Below, in pieces: positions 1-11,725 of a stretch of 31,626 nt of DNA; the first letter of the stretch is position 1, and every line of letters starts with the position of its first letter. The stretch lies in the NCBI GenBank assembly GCA_024220525.1, contig JAMYWO010000226.1, positions 5,452 to 37,077 of the forward strand. Direction: 5' to 3'. The notes under the pieces are model-generated. The model made no database searches. It saw only the letters and a program-made list of their open reading frames with translations, and was not told the origin of the DNA. This stretch comes from Cochliopodium minus (taxonomy: Eukaryota > Discosea > Himatismenida > Cochliopodiidae). A program made the translations under genes and the position numbers.

Positions 1-3000
1 GTATCCTACGATATCGTGCTCACTTCCTACGAAATGCTCAGCAAGGACATTGAGACTTTCAACTCGATCAAGTGGAGCTATATGATTTGTGACGAAGCTC
101 ATAGAATGAAGAATTCCAATTCCAATACATTCATAAACTTGTCCTCAATCAGAGCTTCTCACAAGTTACTCATGACCGGAAGTAAAAAAAAATTCGATTT
201 ATTTTTACATTATTTTTTAGTTTTTATTTTTTTTATTTTTATTTTTTAAATTTAGCACCTGTACAAAACAATATGGAAGAGCTTTTTACACTTCTTAGCT
301 TCCTCCACCCTGAAAAGTTCGAAGACAAAGACGAGTTTTTGGAGGACTATGGCGACTTGAAAGACTTTTCCAAAGTTCAGAAACTTCAAAAATTATTGTC
401 TCCCTACTTATTAAGAAGAATGAAAGAAGACGGCAATGATTTTTAAAATAAAAAAAATTTTCGTTTCATTTATTTATTTTTTTTTTTGTTTTATTTTTAA
501 ATTATTTTTATATTTTAGTTGAGAAAACTTTGCCAAATAAGATTGAGACAATTATCAATTTGGAACTCACCAGCATCCAGAAGACCATGTACAAGGCAGT
601 ACTTGAGAAGAATGCTGATTTCTTGAGATCTGTCACCAATCACAGAAAAACTAGTATGAACATGATGATGAATGGTAAATTAAAAATTATTTAAATTATA
701 TGAACATTTTTATTTTTCATTTTTAAAATTATTTTATTTTAAACTTTAATTTTTTTATTATTTATTTAAATTTAATTATTTTTGATCATGTTTTATTTTT
801 ATATTTTTTTTTATTTTTTATTTTTTATTTTTTATTTTTTATTATTTTTTTTTTTTTTTATTTGTTCTGACTTATTTTATTTTAAAAGTGAGAAAGATCT
901 GCAACCACCCATACCTCATACAAGGAGCAGAGTTCGGAATCAAAAAAGCCAACGAGAACGAAGAAGAGCTCTACAACATCATAAGATCCTCCTCCAAAAT
1001 GGTGCTCCTCGACAAACTCCTCAAAAAACTTCAGTCAGAAAAAAGAAAAGTTCTCATCTTTTCCCAGTTTACCATGATGTTGGACATTTTGGAGGATTAC
1101 ATGACTTACAGCAACTTCAAGTATGTCAGGTTGGATGGGCAGGTCGACAGGGTTTCTCGACAGGATCGTATTGATGAGTTTTGCGATCCCAACTCTGATT
1201 TGTTTGTTTTTCTCATTTCTACTAAAGCTGGTGGTATCGGAATTAACTTGGTAAAAAAAAAATTGTTTTCTTTATCATTTTTTTTGGTTTCAATTTTTTT
1301 GGTTTCATTTTTACATTTTCTTTCTTCATATTTTTTATTTCTTTTTTAAATATATTGATTTTTTATTATATTTTATTTTTTATTTTTACTTTTATTTTTT
1401 AAAATTATTTCTTATTTTTATTCGTAGCAAGTTTCTGATTCAGTCATCATTTTTGACAGCGACTGGAATCCACAAAACGACATCCAAGCAATTTCAAGAA
1501 GTCACAGAATCGGCCAAAAGAATGTTGTTCAAATTTATCGTTTGATAACGAAAGGAACTTATGTAAAAAAAATATTTAAAACAAACTATTATATGGTTTG
1601 TTTCAAAATTTAATTTTTTTTTTTTAAATTATATTTTTTTTTATTTTAATTTTTTTATTAAAATTTTCATATATTTTCATTAATTTTTTATTTTTCATTT
1701 ATTTAAATATACATCTTTTAATGTTTTTGATTTAAATCTTATTTAATTTTCATTTATTGTTTATATTTTTTTTCTTTTAATTTTTCTTTTTATTTTTTAT
1801 TTATCATTTTTTAATTTTTTTTTTAGGAGGAATACATGTTCCAAGTTGCATCGAAAAAATTGGGATTGGACTGCGTGGTGCTCGGAAACTTCGGTTCCAA
1901 AGACGCCTTCGAAGAAAAATCGGTGGACGAAATAAACATCGAAAAACTTTTGAAGTTCGGAGCTTACTTCCTTTACACCGACAAAGAAAACGAGGAAAAC
2001 AATTTAATAGAGGAAGATATCGAGTCCATATTGAAATCCCGCACTGTTGTCATTGATCATACTGTTCAGCCCGAACAGGACAACAATAACTCTCGCCTTG
2101 GCGTTAGGAATTTGAGCAAAGCTACTTTCAATGTCGAAAATTCTAATGACATTTCTTTGGATGACAAAAACTTTTGGTAAAAATTATTTTTTTTTATTTT
2201 ATTTTTCATTTTTTATTTTTTTATTTTTATTTTCTTCCATTTTTTTATTTTTTTTTTTTTTCATTTTAAAGTTTTATTTTATTAAATTATTATAAAGGGA
2301 TAAAATTTTGGTTCACACTCACACTCCCATCTCCTTATTCAATTACATGGAAAAGATTGAAAAAGATTCAAACTTTGACAGAGAAAAGTTTGTCTTGGGT
2401 AAAAATCTAAAAAAAATGAATATTTGTTATTCTACATTATTTTTACAACATTTTTAAATATTCCCAAAATATTTTTTAAAAATATTTTTAATTTTAAAAA
2501 ATTTTTTTTAAATAATTTTTTTTTAAATAATTATTTTAAATAGGAATAAAACAAGTCTACACTCACATTTTGGAAGACAAGAAAAGCAAACTGATAGACT
2601 TTGACATCAACGACAGAATCACCAAGTTCATCATGGTGCTCGAAAACGTCTCCAAAAACAGTTTCTTCACCGAAAAGCAACAAAAGATGGCCTTTTCCTT
2701 CCTCGACCATCTCAAAAACGACAGAAAGAAGAAAGTAGATTACAAAAAGACCAAGATCATCAAGGGTATCGAAGAAATTGTCGAGGAAAACAAAATAAAG
2801 ACTTTTCAAGAGTACTTTTACGAAGCTGTTGAACGCTTTGGTCCTTTTCAGTACACTAGGGTCGCCGAATATTTGAAAGACAACACCAAAGTAAATTTTA
2901 TTTTAATTTTTTATTTTTTACAAATTTTTTATTTTTTCTCAATTTTGTTTTTTAATTTTTCTCAATTTTTGTTTTTTAATATTTATATTTTAAATTTTTT

Positions 3001-5166
3001 AATTTTGAATAGGTGATTTTAAACAATATTGCTTTGAGATCAAACATAGAGAACTTCCTCTACTTTCTCTTCATCACCTCGTTCACTCATAACAAGAAGC
3101 ACAACCCAAAGGACAAGAGAATCGAAACACTAGCGGATGTTTTCGATTTTTACCTCCGCAAAGTCATTCAACATGAAATCTCCGCCATTCTAAAAAATTC
3201 CGCAAACGTATGGTATCCTTTGCACGCTTTCACCATCTCTTCAAAAGCACAAAGAGTTTTCTTATCTGCCACTCCTATCGACTTGACTATTTCCGCAAAC
3301 TACAAGAAGACTTTTAACTTTGATGATGATTTTGAACATCCTCCTGTCGTTTATGTTGCTTTGTCTTATGGTGATATAAACAATTTTGTTCGTCTCTACG
3401 AAATCAAGAATCCCTTCTTGAAGGATTCTGGTTCTACCAATCTCAAAATTTATTTGCCTGGTTTTGAAGGGTAAAAAAAAAAAATTTGTTTTTTTTTTTT
3501 TGTAAAATTGTTCATTTATTTATTTTTTAAATTTTTTAATATTCTCATTTAATTTTAATTATTATTTTGAATTTACAATAAAATAAAAATTTTATTAATA
3601 TATCCTGGATAAAATTAGTTTTTTCTTTTTTGAATTTATTCTTTATCGATGTGTTTTAAAAAATTTTAATGAACAATAAATTAACAATTTAATTTAATTT
3701 AATAATTTTTATTTATTTAAAATTTTGTTTAAAATTAATTTGTTTTATTTTCTTTTATTTTTAGTAAATAGTATTTTTTTTACTCATTTTTTTTTCTTAG
3801 TTTGTACTCAGCTCACGTAATAATCAAAAACAAGAAATCAGGAGTTCAAATCGTCTCATCATTCGAAAACAACTTCAGAGTGACGGACAACAAAGGACTC
3901 AAAAAGATTTATAAATTCGTCAACTTTATGTACTCTGAAAACAAATCTTTCATTCAAAACTTCACCACCTTGACCAACCTCCACTTTGTTGACCACCAAA
4001 ATTTTGTCAATGTTAAATCTCCTGTAAGAACCATTTTTTTTTTTTTTATTAATTAATTTTATTTTTAAATTTGTTAACATAATTTCTTTTGTTATTTTAA
4101 CAATTTTTGTAACCAGTTTTAAAATGTTTTATTTTTTTTTCAGAAAAATGTAATATCAAAAATACCATGGATTTTATTTTCCTTAATTTTTTTTTATTAT
4201 TTTCAAAATTTTGAATTATTTTAAAAATTTTTTGAAAGTAATTTTTATTTTTATTTTATTTTTCATTATTTTTTTTAATTTTAAAAAAATCATATTTTTT
4301 GTTCATTTTTCTCAATTTGTTTTTTTTAAAATAATCAAAAAAAAAAATTTAACAGCACACATTTTGGGACAAGTAAAGAAAAAAAAAAAAAAATTTAAAC
4401 AAACTTTATAATCCTTTCAAAAAAAAAAAAGGACATTCGACAAAAAGTTGTTGGAGTTGGCATCGAAATTCGGAATAAACGATTTCAAAAACACAAAAAA
4501 GAAAATGATAAACTTCCACAACAAAAAATTCGAAAAAGAAAACGTGAAAAGATTGGAAACCCTCTTTACAAAGAAATTTTATAATGAGAGGATTCAAGTT
4601 TTAGCTGAAAATTTCTCAAAGACCAATGAAGCGGAGGTTAAAAAAACTTCCTCCAGTGTTTTTCACACTGAGGATTTCTTGATTTATTGTCAGGGACACA
4701 AGATTGTTCTTCCTCTTCAAAAACATTACTCTTCTTTTTTGAATGGAAATAATCAAACTCCACAAATAATTGATCTCACAGGCGACACCAAAAGTAAAAA
4801 AAAAATCATTTTATTATTTTATTTATTTTTATTTATTTTTATTCATATTTATTTATTTTTTATTATTTATTTTTATTTTTTCTTTAGTAGATAAGAAAAA
4901 AGAAAGTGGAAACAAAAAAATGAAGAAAGAACAAGAAGATTATACTGTAGATTCGGACTTGTTGAACTCACCTCAGCCTAAAACCAATGTACCTTTCATT
5001 TATTATTTTTTATAATTTTTAATTTTTTTTATAATTTTTTTTGTCAACACAGAGGAAGAAAAGGGAAATAGAAGTTGAAACTGTTGTCTCCAACAAAAAA
5101 TCCAAAATAAAAACAGAAAGTTCCAATAACAACGAAATCTCCATTCTCGTTGAAGAAAAGGACTAA
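1..5166 (+). CDS. CHD-type SNF2 chromatin remodeller, subfamily III-like (CHD6-9/Kismet), 5' partial
   Basis: Exons: <1-181, 256-432, 519-674, 889-1250, 1428-1562, 1827-2176, 2298-2398, 2544-2890, 3013-3470, 3801-4023, 4356-4372, 4432-4793, 4888-4988, 5053-5166. This gives 1027 residues in one frame to a TAA. It is an ATP-dependent nucleosome remodeller. Visible motifs, numbered from the window edge: DEAH (31-34); LLMTG/TPVQN across the first junction; [10 protein letters not shown] (173-182); [18 protein letters not shown] (282-292); [11 protein letters not shown] (312-322). The segment after helicase motif VI matches CHD6-9 proteins: [34 protein letters not shown] and [11 protein letters not shown]. 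The C-terminal half is family-divergent. A helical SANT/Myb-like stretch may lie at 831-856, and the Lys-rich tail looks disordered. The chromodomains and first ATPase motifs would lie upstream of base 1. Family call is very likely; orthology to one CHD paralogue is not claimed. Confidence 0.94.
433..518 (+). other. GC-AG intron in the CHD gene
   Basis: The exon ends ...GAC G and the next base pair is GC (433-434, gcaatg) instead of GT. The intron ends ttttag at 518. Splicing here restores the conserved MKEDVEKTLP stretch of the remodeller. Reading through gives a TAA within four codons, and no usable GT lies before base 488. All other introns in my models begin GT. A base-call error (GC for GT) cannot be excluded. 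Confidence 0.8.
4356..4372 (+). other. 17-nt microexon of the CHD gene
   Basis: This 17-base exon encodes HTFWD plus two bases of a Lys codon. An acceptor ending aacag precedes it and a donor gtaaag follows it. It links exon 3801-4023 (phase 0) to exon 4432-4793 (phase 2). Skipping it puts the next exon out of frame and runs into a stop near 4585. Including it gives a smooth [16 protein letters not shown] junction. Both flanking introns are very A/T-rich. Confidence 0.8.
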
Positions 5167-5280
5167 AACTCAAAAAGAAATGATTTAACAAAAAAATAAC
5201 TTTTTAATTAAAGGATACATTTCTTATTTTATTTTCTATTTTTATTATTTAATTTTTTATTATTTAATCATTTTTTCTGT

Positions 5281-6771
5281 TCATTTATTGTACAAATACA
5301 ACTCATCTGTTGCATAAATTTCTATAATCATACACATGATCGGTTTTGGGATGAGAATTTTATGAAACTTAGAGAAAAGCTTGATCAAAATACAAAATAT
5401 CATTATCTTTTCCTTTATTTCTCTTGGGAAAATGTAGTGGAATCTTTTAGACCACAAAATACTATGATATTGAAACTTCTTCATTATTTTAATTGTTTGT
5501 TTATCTTTGTATTTTTCTGCGATTTGCAAAGGACTTTGTCCCTTTTTGAAAAAAATAAAAAAAATTTAAAAAAGGTAACAATATAAAAATTTACATTTCC
5601 AATATCGATATTTTTTATTGAATAAGAAGCTTTGTGAATCAAAAGAGCAAAAACATTTTCTGGTTTTTTGACCATGCAAGCGTAATGAAGAGACTTAAAA
5701 AAACAAAAAAAAAATTTTTGAAATTAAAAAAAAATAAAATAAATAAAATTTTCTTAAACAGTATTCCCGCCAGAATCTCTAATATTAGGATCTCCTCCGT
5801 TATTCAAAATTTTATACAAAATTTCGATAGTAATATTTGGATTTCTTTGTTTTTTTTTAAAATAAATTTTAATTATTTTATTTTTTTTTGAAATTGGTTT
5901 CTTTTACCTGCATGCCCTTTGCAAACAAGTCATTCCAGAATAACTTTCTTTCAAATTTGGATCTGCTTTTCGAGAAATCATCATCTGAAAAATATCTTTA
6001 AAAAAAAAAACAAAAATACAAAATAAATAAAAATAATACATTAAAAATCAAAATAAAACAAAAATAAAACAATAAAAAATAAATTAAAAAAAAAATAAAT
6101 AAATGAAATTATTTTTACTTTGATTAATTGTGTTGTTGGAGCATAGGTTGTGAAAGGGAGTTAACTTGACTTGATTGAGCAAGTTAGGATCTGCTTTTTC
6201 TTCCAACAAGATTTTTATAACTTCGTACATCTCTCCGCTTTCTTTTTGGCAAGCAAAATGCAATGCGCTGTTTCCTTTATAAAAAAAATTTACATGATTC
6301 TGATAAATTTAAACAAATAATACTATTTTATCTTGGATTGATTTTGATATATAAACTTTATTTGAATGGTAAAAAGTATTATAATTTATTTGAAACTTCA
6401 ACATTCACAATTTTTATAATTATTGGATGGATAGATGTATTAAATTATGCAGAATGATAATTATCCATAATTATCTATCATTTTCTATCTTCTCTTATAA
6501 CACACCATATATAATAATATAATTTTTTTTTAAATTCACCTTTTTCATCAACTTTGTTTATATCAAACTTTGAATCCAATAATGATCTTACGAAATTTGG
6601 ATTGAATGTTTCGAATGAAAATAAATTGAGGAGAGCTTCTGGTTCTCTGAAACTCAACACATTGTTTTGGATGTATTTATTGAAGGAATCTATCTCTCCC
6701 TTCTTTACCACTCTTATGAAATCATTATATTGTTTTTCTCTCATCTTCGAAAAGGATATTTTGTTCCCCAT
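5281..6771 (-). CDS. Ankyrin-repeat protein with a hydrophobic C-terminal module
   Basis: Exons in transcript order: 6771-6540, 6274-6119, 5995-5908, 5844-5760, 5693-5595, 5541-5281; 306 aa ending TGA. The start is the ATG giving MGNKISF; an upstream in-frame TTG is not a plausible start. Ankyrin signatures recur: GNSALHFACQ, EEKADPNLLNQ, RKADPNLKES, LNNGGDPNIRDSGGNT, SLHYACMVKKPE and GQSPLQIAEKY, about five to six repeats. Ankyrin repeats are protein-binding solenoids, so the partner is unknown. After the last repeat comes a helical module with FPREIKEKI and IPKPIMCMIIEIY, F-box- or SOCS-box-like in feel but not assignable. All five introns end in AAG. The gene is convergent with the CHD gene (114 bp apart). 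Confidence 0.86.
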
Positions 6772-7469
6772 TTTTAATTTATTTCCTTTCAAAACTGGAT
6801 CATTTCAAATTTTTTGTTGTTTGCAAATTTTTGGAAAGTAGAAATATTGGATCTAAATACTCGATAAACTGATAGATCACAAATCTTTATCGAGTATTTA
6901 ATTTGGTTCATGATCTGCTCGAAAATTCCAAAAATAGAATTTTAATGTTGTGGTACTCATAATGTGAAAGAGTAATCAATAAGATCTAAATTATCGTTTT
7001 AAGATGGAGTGTTTGTTAATGTATATTAACATTAAAGATAATTTTTTTTTTCATTTTTTTTTGAAATTTTTTTGAACTTAACAACATTGAATTAATCTAA
7101 ATGAGAATCAAGGACCTAGTGGGTCAACTACCACTTTGAATTAAGTCCAATTTTGATGAAGGAGATCTATTTTTTGATAAAGGAGAGCATTTTTAAAATT
7201 TTAAATTGTCTTTACCTGAAAAATATAAAATACATTTTTGTTAATTTATTTCAAATTTTTCGATTTCACAAATTTGTTGAATTCAAAATCATTTGCGGGA
7301 GTTCAAAACTTTGCAACAGTTTTAAATTTTGTTTTCAATTAATTTATAAAAAAAAGTTGTTTGACAATCAAAAATTTAATGCTTTATGTTCCCATTTTTA
7401 ATTTTTAATTTTAATAAATATTATCAATCCAATAAAAAATATGGAAAAAAAAAAAAATTGAAAGGGAAG
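6772..7469. promoter_or_regulatory. 698-bp divergent intergenic region (ankyrin gene / RCC1 gene)
   Basis: This is the longest gene-free stretch between two genes. It must carry the promoters of the leftward ankyrin gene and the rightward RCC1 gene. It contains a perfect 15-bp inverted repeat (6854-6900) and a short upstream ORF (7441-7461, MEKKKN) just before the RCC1 start. A 247-nt open frame at 7153-7401 has only A/T-rich hydrophobic content and no splice or domain support, so I do not call it. I recognise no canonical TATA box near either ATG. Confidence 0.5.
6854..6900. repeat. Perfect 15-bp inverted repeat upstream of the ankyrin gene
   Basis: TAAATACTCGATAAA (6854-6868) and its exact reverse complement (6886-6900) flank a 17-base spacer. 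The left arm begins 83 bp upstream of the ankyrin-gene ATG. It could be a regulator-binding site, a transcript hairpin or a small mobile-element relic. No target-site duplication is evident. Confidence 0.75.
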
Positions 7470-9406
7470 ATGATGGAATTTTATTCAAAAAGTTGTAATG
7501 GTGATCACAGTTTCTTTTTTGATGGTAAAAAATTGAAATGAATAAAGGAAATATTTGCAATTATTTTTCTCTTCTTCGATAAAATATTCCAGAAAAGGAA
7601 AAAATAGTTTATGGATGTGGAAGTAATCAATATGGTAATTTAATATCTCAATAAAAAACTCTTTCAATGATTTCAGAGAAAAAAAAACATTTGAAATTTC
7701 AAATATAAATACTTTTTTCAAAATATAAATAGGTCAATTAGGAGATGGAACAATCGAAAGTAAAAAAATAATTGTGGAGGTATTGAAAGGAATAGATGTG
7801 CTCTATATAAGTTTCGGAGAAAAATTTTCGCTGATTTATTGCTCAAATGGAGATTTGCTAGGAATGGGAGATTCTGATTACTTAAACCAGAAAAAAAGGA
7901 AGATAGTGGAGAAATTTATTTTGAGGCCTAAATTGATTTTAAATGATGTTGATATCAAGTCTGTTTGTTGTGGGACTGATTTTGTTGTTTTTTTGAAAAA
8001 TGATGGCACTGTTATTCTCAATTATATCATTAAAATTGAGACTCACATTCAATTTATTTCTGCTGGTAAAAAAATTAAATAAAAAAACAAAAACAAATAG
8101 TGCGAAAAAATAAAAAAATAAAAGATGAATAAAATATAGATAAAATGAATAATAATTAAAATAAAAAATGAAAAAATAAAAAAATGAAAAAATGAAAATA
8201 AAAAATAATAAAAAATAAAAAAATATAATAAAAATAAAAATAAAAAATAAAACTAAAATAAAATAATAAAAATAAAATAATAAAAATAAGCTCCAAAAAT
8301 AATGAAAAAAAAAAATTATTATTTTTTAAACAGGAAAGGACTTTTTTTTGATGTACTCATACGATGAAAGAATGTTCGGATACGGTTCTAACAAAAATTA
8401 TCAACTTGATCAAAGTTTGGAAGAAAAGGATTATTTTACCTCCACTCTTTTGTTCGAAATGCCTCATTTAAAAATGTTGGAATGTGGTGGAAACTTTACA
8501 TTGGCTTACAAAGAAAATGGAGATTTGATGGGTTGGGGAAGTAACAGTAAATATTTTTTAATATTTATTTTAATTTATTTTTAAAATTTAATTTTCACAA
8601 TTTTGTTTTTACAATTTTTTTTGAAAGACTGTGGTCAACTTTGTTTGAATGGAGAAAAAATAGGAACTCCAACATTGATACTAAATAACAAAGATATCAA
8701 ACAAATAAGTTGTGGCAATCTGCACAGTATGTATTTAACTAATGATAGCGAAATCTTCGTTTTTGGAGGAAATAAAAATGGACAAGTATAAATAAACTTT
8801 AAATTCAATTTTTCTTTTAAATTTAAAATTTTTTTTTACAAGCTTGGGATAGGATTTTTAAATAACACAGATTCCCCCAAAAAACTTGAAACAAAAAACG
8901 AAGGAATTAAATATGTAGGTGCGTGTTCTCGCCATTCTATGTATTACACAGAAAAAGGTGATGTTTATGCTTTTGGATTCAACTCGTAAAAATAATTAAT
9001 TATTTTTTTCTTTTTATAAAATTTTTTCAATTACATTTTTTTTTTTAGAAATGGGCAAATTGGGATAATCAACAAACAGAATATTAATATTGAAATTCCT
9101 CAAAAAATAATGAGTAATGCCAATCTTTCCATGATCATTTCAAAAACAAACAGAACAATATGGACATCAGATAGACATTCCTCATTTCCAACTCTCTTCA
9201 AAGAAAACGTGTCGACATTTATTAAATGTTTGAAATGTAAGCAAACTGTTTGGAATGTAAAGATTCCCAAATTCGTTTTGTTTCACATCATCTCGCTTTA
9301 TTCTTCTCCTCCTTACATTCCTTCTTCCAATCAATCTACCAAAATTTATGAATATGTTGAAAACAATGATTATGATGAAAACGCCAATTATTGTTCTATC
9401 TTTTAA
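7470..9406 (+). CDS. RCC1-repeat (regulator of chromosome condensation-like) protein
   Basis: Exons: 7470-7524, 7593-7634, 7733-8065, 8334-8546, 8628-8785, 8843-8985, 9049-9406; 433 aa ending TAA. The protein is almost entirely an RCC1-type beta-propeller. Blade signatures recur: VYGCGSNQYGQLGDG, MFGYGSNKNYQL, MGWGSNNCGQL, VFGGNKNGQLGIG and AFGFNSNGQIGI, each followed by a (S/A/E)CG/ACS...H/F..Y/L stretch. Blades are cut by introns inside the G-N-x-x-G-Q motif. After the propeller a C-terminal segment contains KIPKFVLFHIISLY (9260-9301) and a Tyr/Asn-rich tail. RCC1 propellers act as Ran GEFs or as general protein-interaction modules; no catalytic claim is made. The start could be 7473 instead, as two ATGs are adjacent. 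It is convergent with the Sir2 gene. Confidence 0.88.
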
Positions 9407-9474
9407 CAATAAATAAATAAAAAATAAAAATAAAAAAAAAAAAAAAATAAAAAATAAAAATAAAAAAAAAAAAT

Positions 9475-9509
<35 letters not shown>

Positions 9510-9539
9510 AAATAAAATAAATTATTAAACAACTTTTTT
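9407..9539. repeat. A-rich simple repeat between convergent genes
   Basis: The spacer between the RCC1 and Sir2 stop codons is mostly (AAATA/AAAATA)n. It holds overlapping AATAAA-type hexamers that could serve as polyadenylation signals on the + strand. No ORF of interest is present. Confidence 0.7.
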
Positions 9540-11454
9540 TTAATCCTCAAACAATTTTAAAATTCCATCTTTTGCTCCAAGATTAATCAAAACCTGTCTA
9601 TCAGATCTTTGAGAATCATCTTTCAAAAAGCTGTGAAAAGGATTGATCCGAACAAGAGAAACATTAGAATTGTTCTGCAAAAGAAGTTCGGTCTCAATGC
9701 GCAAAGAATGAGCAGAGATGCCACAACCAATCTCCAAAATCAAAAGATTGTTCTGAGAATCAGCCACTTCATTGCTGACACATTTCTCACATTTACAATT
9801 TCCCTCACAAACGAAACATTTCCAATCATTATAAATTAATTCATTCTCAGAAATTGTTTCGCTAATTAAATTATTCTCGGAAATATTTCCGATTATCAAT
9901 TTATTCTCAGAAGAACTGAGATTCATCTTTGTTTTCTCATTCCCAAAATCCTTGTTATTCTCCTTGTTCAACTTACTGAAGCAATCCCTGCAAAAAGGAG
10001 CCTTGCAAAAAGCACAATGCATGAAAGAAGAAAGAACCCTTCGAGTAGGATAAAGATCACAACAATGGCAAGAGATGCCAGAACAATTTTTTTTTTTATT
10101 CGAAGAAATTTGAGGAGAAGATTTTTTTCTCTTCTCAATTTTAGGCTTAATTTGAAAGGCCTCTAACATTTTTTTATTTCTTAAATCCAAATTGACGAAA
10201 TTGCTCAACCAGCCTAAGAATCTTTGTTTTTGCTTGTGGATGCGAGATGAAACGAATGAGGTGTTGTCGTCGTTGAAGAGGCTTACGTTAGGGCGTGCGA
10301 CTTGTTGGCAGGTTTGGCAGGTGGGCAAATGCTTTTCTTCGGTCACTTTTAACGTTTCTTTGTCGTATTCTGGGAGATCTTTCAGATCCCATGTATGTTC
10401 ACCACAAGGTTTTGAACATTGTAAAGAAGAAAAACTTTATTTTTGTTTTCAAAAAAAAAAAATATAAAATAATTTGTCCATTTGGAATGTCTTGTATTAA
10501 TATATTATGATATTTGTTATATGAAGTACATTTATGAAAAAGTAGATTTTAATATTTTGAGTTGTAAGTAATATTTACCTTCCATGTGCTTCATATATTT
10601 TATCTTCTTGATATCCAGCTCTATAAAACATTCCATCTACATTCGAACTGAATACAAAGAAATTTTTGTTCATTTTTTCGAGTGATTCTAATAATTTGTA
10701 ATATCCATCATGTGGATTTGAATTCCTGTAGACCCCTATCTTTTGAGAGTATAATCCCCAAGCATTAATAGGATTTTGCAAAAACCTAACAATTAATTTT
10801 TAATTCTTGTTATTTTAAATCAATATTATGTTTATATTGTTGAATTATACCATGATGGATCGCTTATTTGTTCTATAGTCAAATTAAATTTTTCATATAT
10901 TTCGTTATCTGTCCATACTCCTTTCTCTCCTCTATATGTTGGTAATCCACAATCTGAACTCATTCCAGCACCAACAATTACCAGTATTGCTGATGATTCT
11001 TTGATCATTTTTTTTGCAGTGAGTATATTTTGCTCTAATTGAAGAATTTTGATGTCCCCAGATGGAACTGATGGTGCTATATAAAAGGGATTTGGTATTC
11101 CATATCCATCCATATCAAATTCAGGGAAAGATACTGAAGTATTTAACTTAATTCAAAGATAATTGTGAGATTTGTAGATATTTTTTGAATATGAGTATTT
11201 GGATTCATTTTATTGGTTTCAATATTTTAATTGAGATATCTTTTTTTATAACGGGAATTTTTTTTGAAAATTTGATTAAAATTAAAGTTTCTTTTTTGAT
11301 TCCAAAACAATCCAAACAAAATGAATCTTTCAAATGATAGTTTTTTCTTTTAATAAGTTTGTACTTTTTGTTTGTCTGAAGACCATATGACTATTTCTTC
11401 ATAAATATGTGAACTTAACCATTGAACTTCTTTTTCATCTTCTTTTAAATCCAT
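9540..11454 (-). CDS. Sir2-family NAD+-dependent deacylase with a 4CXXC zinc finger inserted in the catalytic domain
   Basis: Exons in transcript order: 11454-11365, 11146-10851, 10785-10579, 10434-9540; 495 aa ending TAA. Sir2 enzymes remove acyl groups from lysine using NAD+. Motifs in order: GAGMSSDCGLPTYRG (89-103); FSSNVDG (174-180); catalytic AHG (H196); zinc ligands C204, C208, C237, C240 (QCSKPC, CQTC); RPNVSLFND (245-253). The Rossmann end follows only at LLILEIGCGISAHSLR (about 428-443) and RINPF. Between these lies a cysteine cluster at 320-416: CHCC, CAFC, CRDC, then WKCFVCEGNCKCEKC. The last spacing equals that of zf-4CXXC_R1 fingers (CDCA7 and JmjC-type proteins). Acyl preference cannot be told. 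The first exon (MDLKEDEKEV...) is inferred from phase and splice sites; a start at 11113 is the alternative. Confidence 0.89.
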
Positions 11455-11725
11455 TCTTTTTTTAAAACTTTTTTTTTTTTTCTAAGTTCCAAATTAATCT
11501 TATATTTAATATTTTTTTTTTTATTTTTTCATAAATTTAAAACAAAATATAAATAAAATTAATGTCATACTATATTGCAGGAACCATACTTTAAAAAAAT
11601 TAAATTATAAAATTTTTTGGTATTTTGCTTTGGAAAGAGATAAAAAAAGGATTTTGATCAATGAAATAAAGAGTGGTTGGCAAATATAAAAAAAAAAAAA
11701 ACGGAAGTAGGAATATTCAAATTTA
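11455..11725. promoter_or_regulatory. 271-bp divergent promoter region (Sir2 / PPPY gene)
   Basis: This A/T-rich spacer lies between divergent start codons at 11454 (-) and 11726 (+). A TATAAA-like run sits at about 11685, some 40 bp upstream of the rightward ATG. No other element is recognised. Confidence 0.4.

Noticed and set aside
4145-4235. Possible CHD exon after the cag at 4143
   Set aside because: The frame is soon A/T-only, meets a stop and has no good donor. The 17-nt microexon at 4356-4372 gives a clean frame and a conserved-looking junction.
7109-7147. Possible tRNA-like or hairpin segment (GGACC...GTCC with AGTGG/CCACT)
   Set aside because: It has short paired stems only. There is no T-arm GTTC motif, no seven-base acceptor pairing and no anticodon loop could be placed.
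7153-7401. 82-aa open frame on + in the long intergenic region
   Set aside because: Pure F/I/K/L/N composition typical of A/T-rich noncoding DNA here. It has no domain, no splice partner and no convincing start context.
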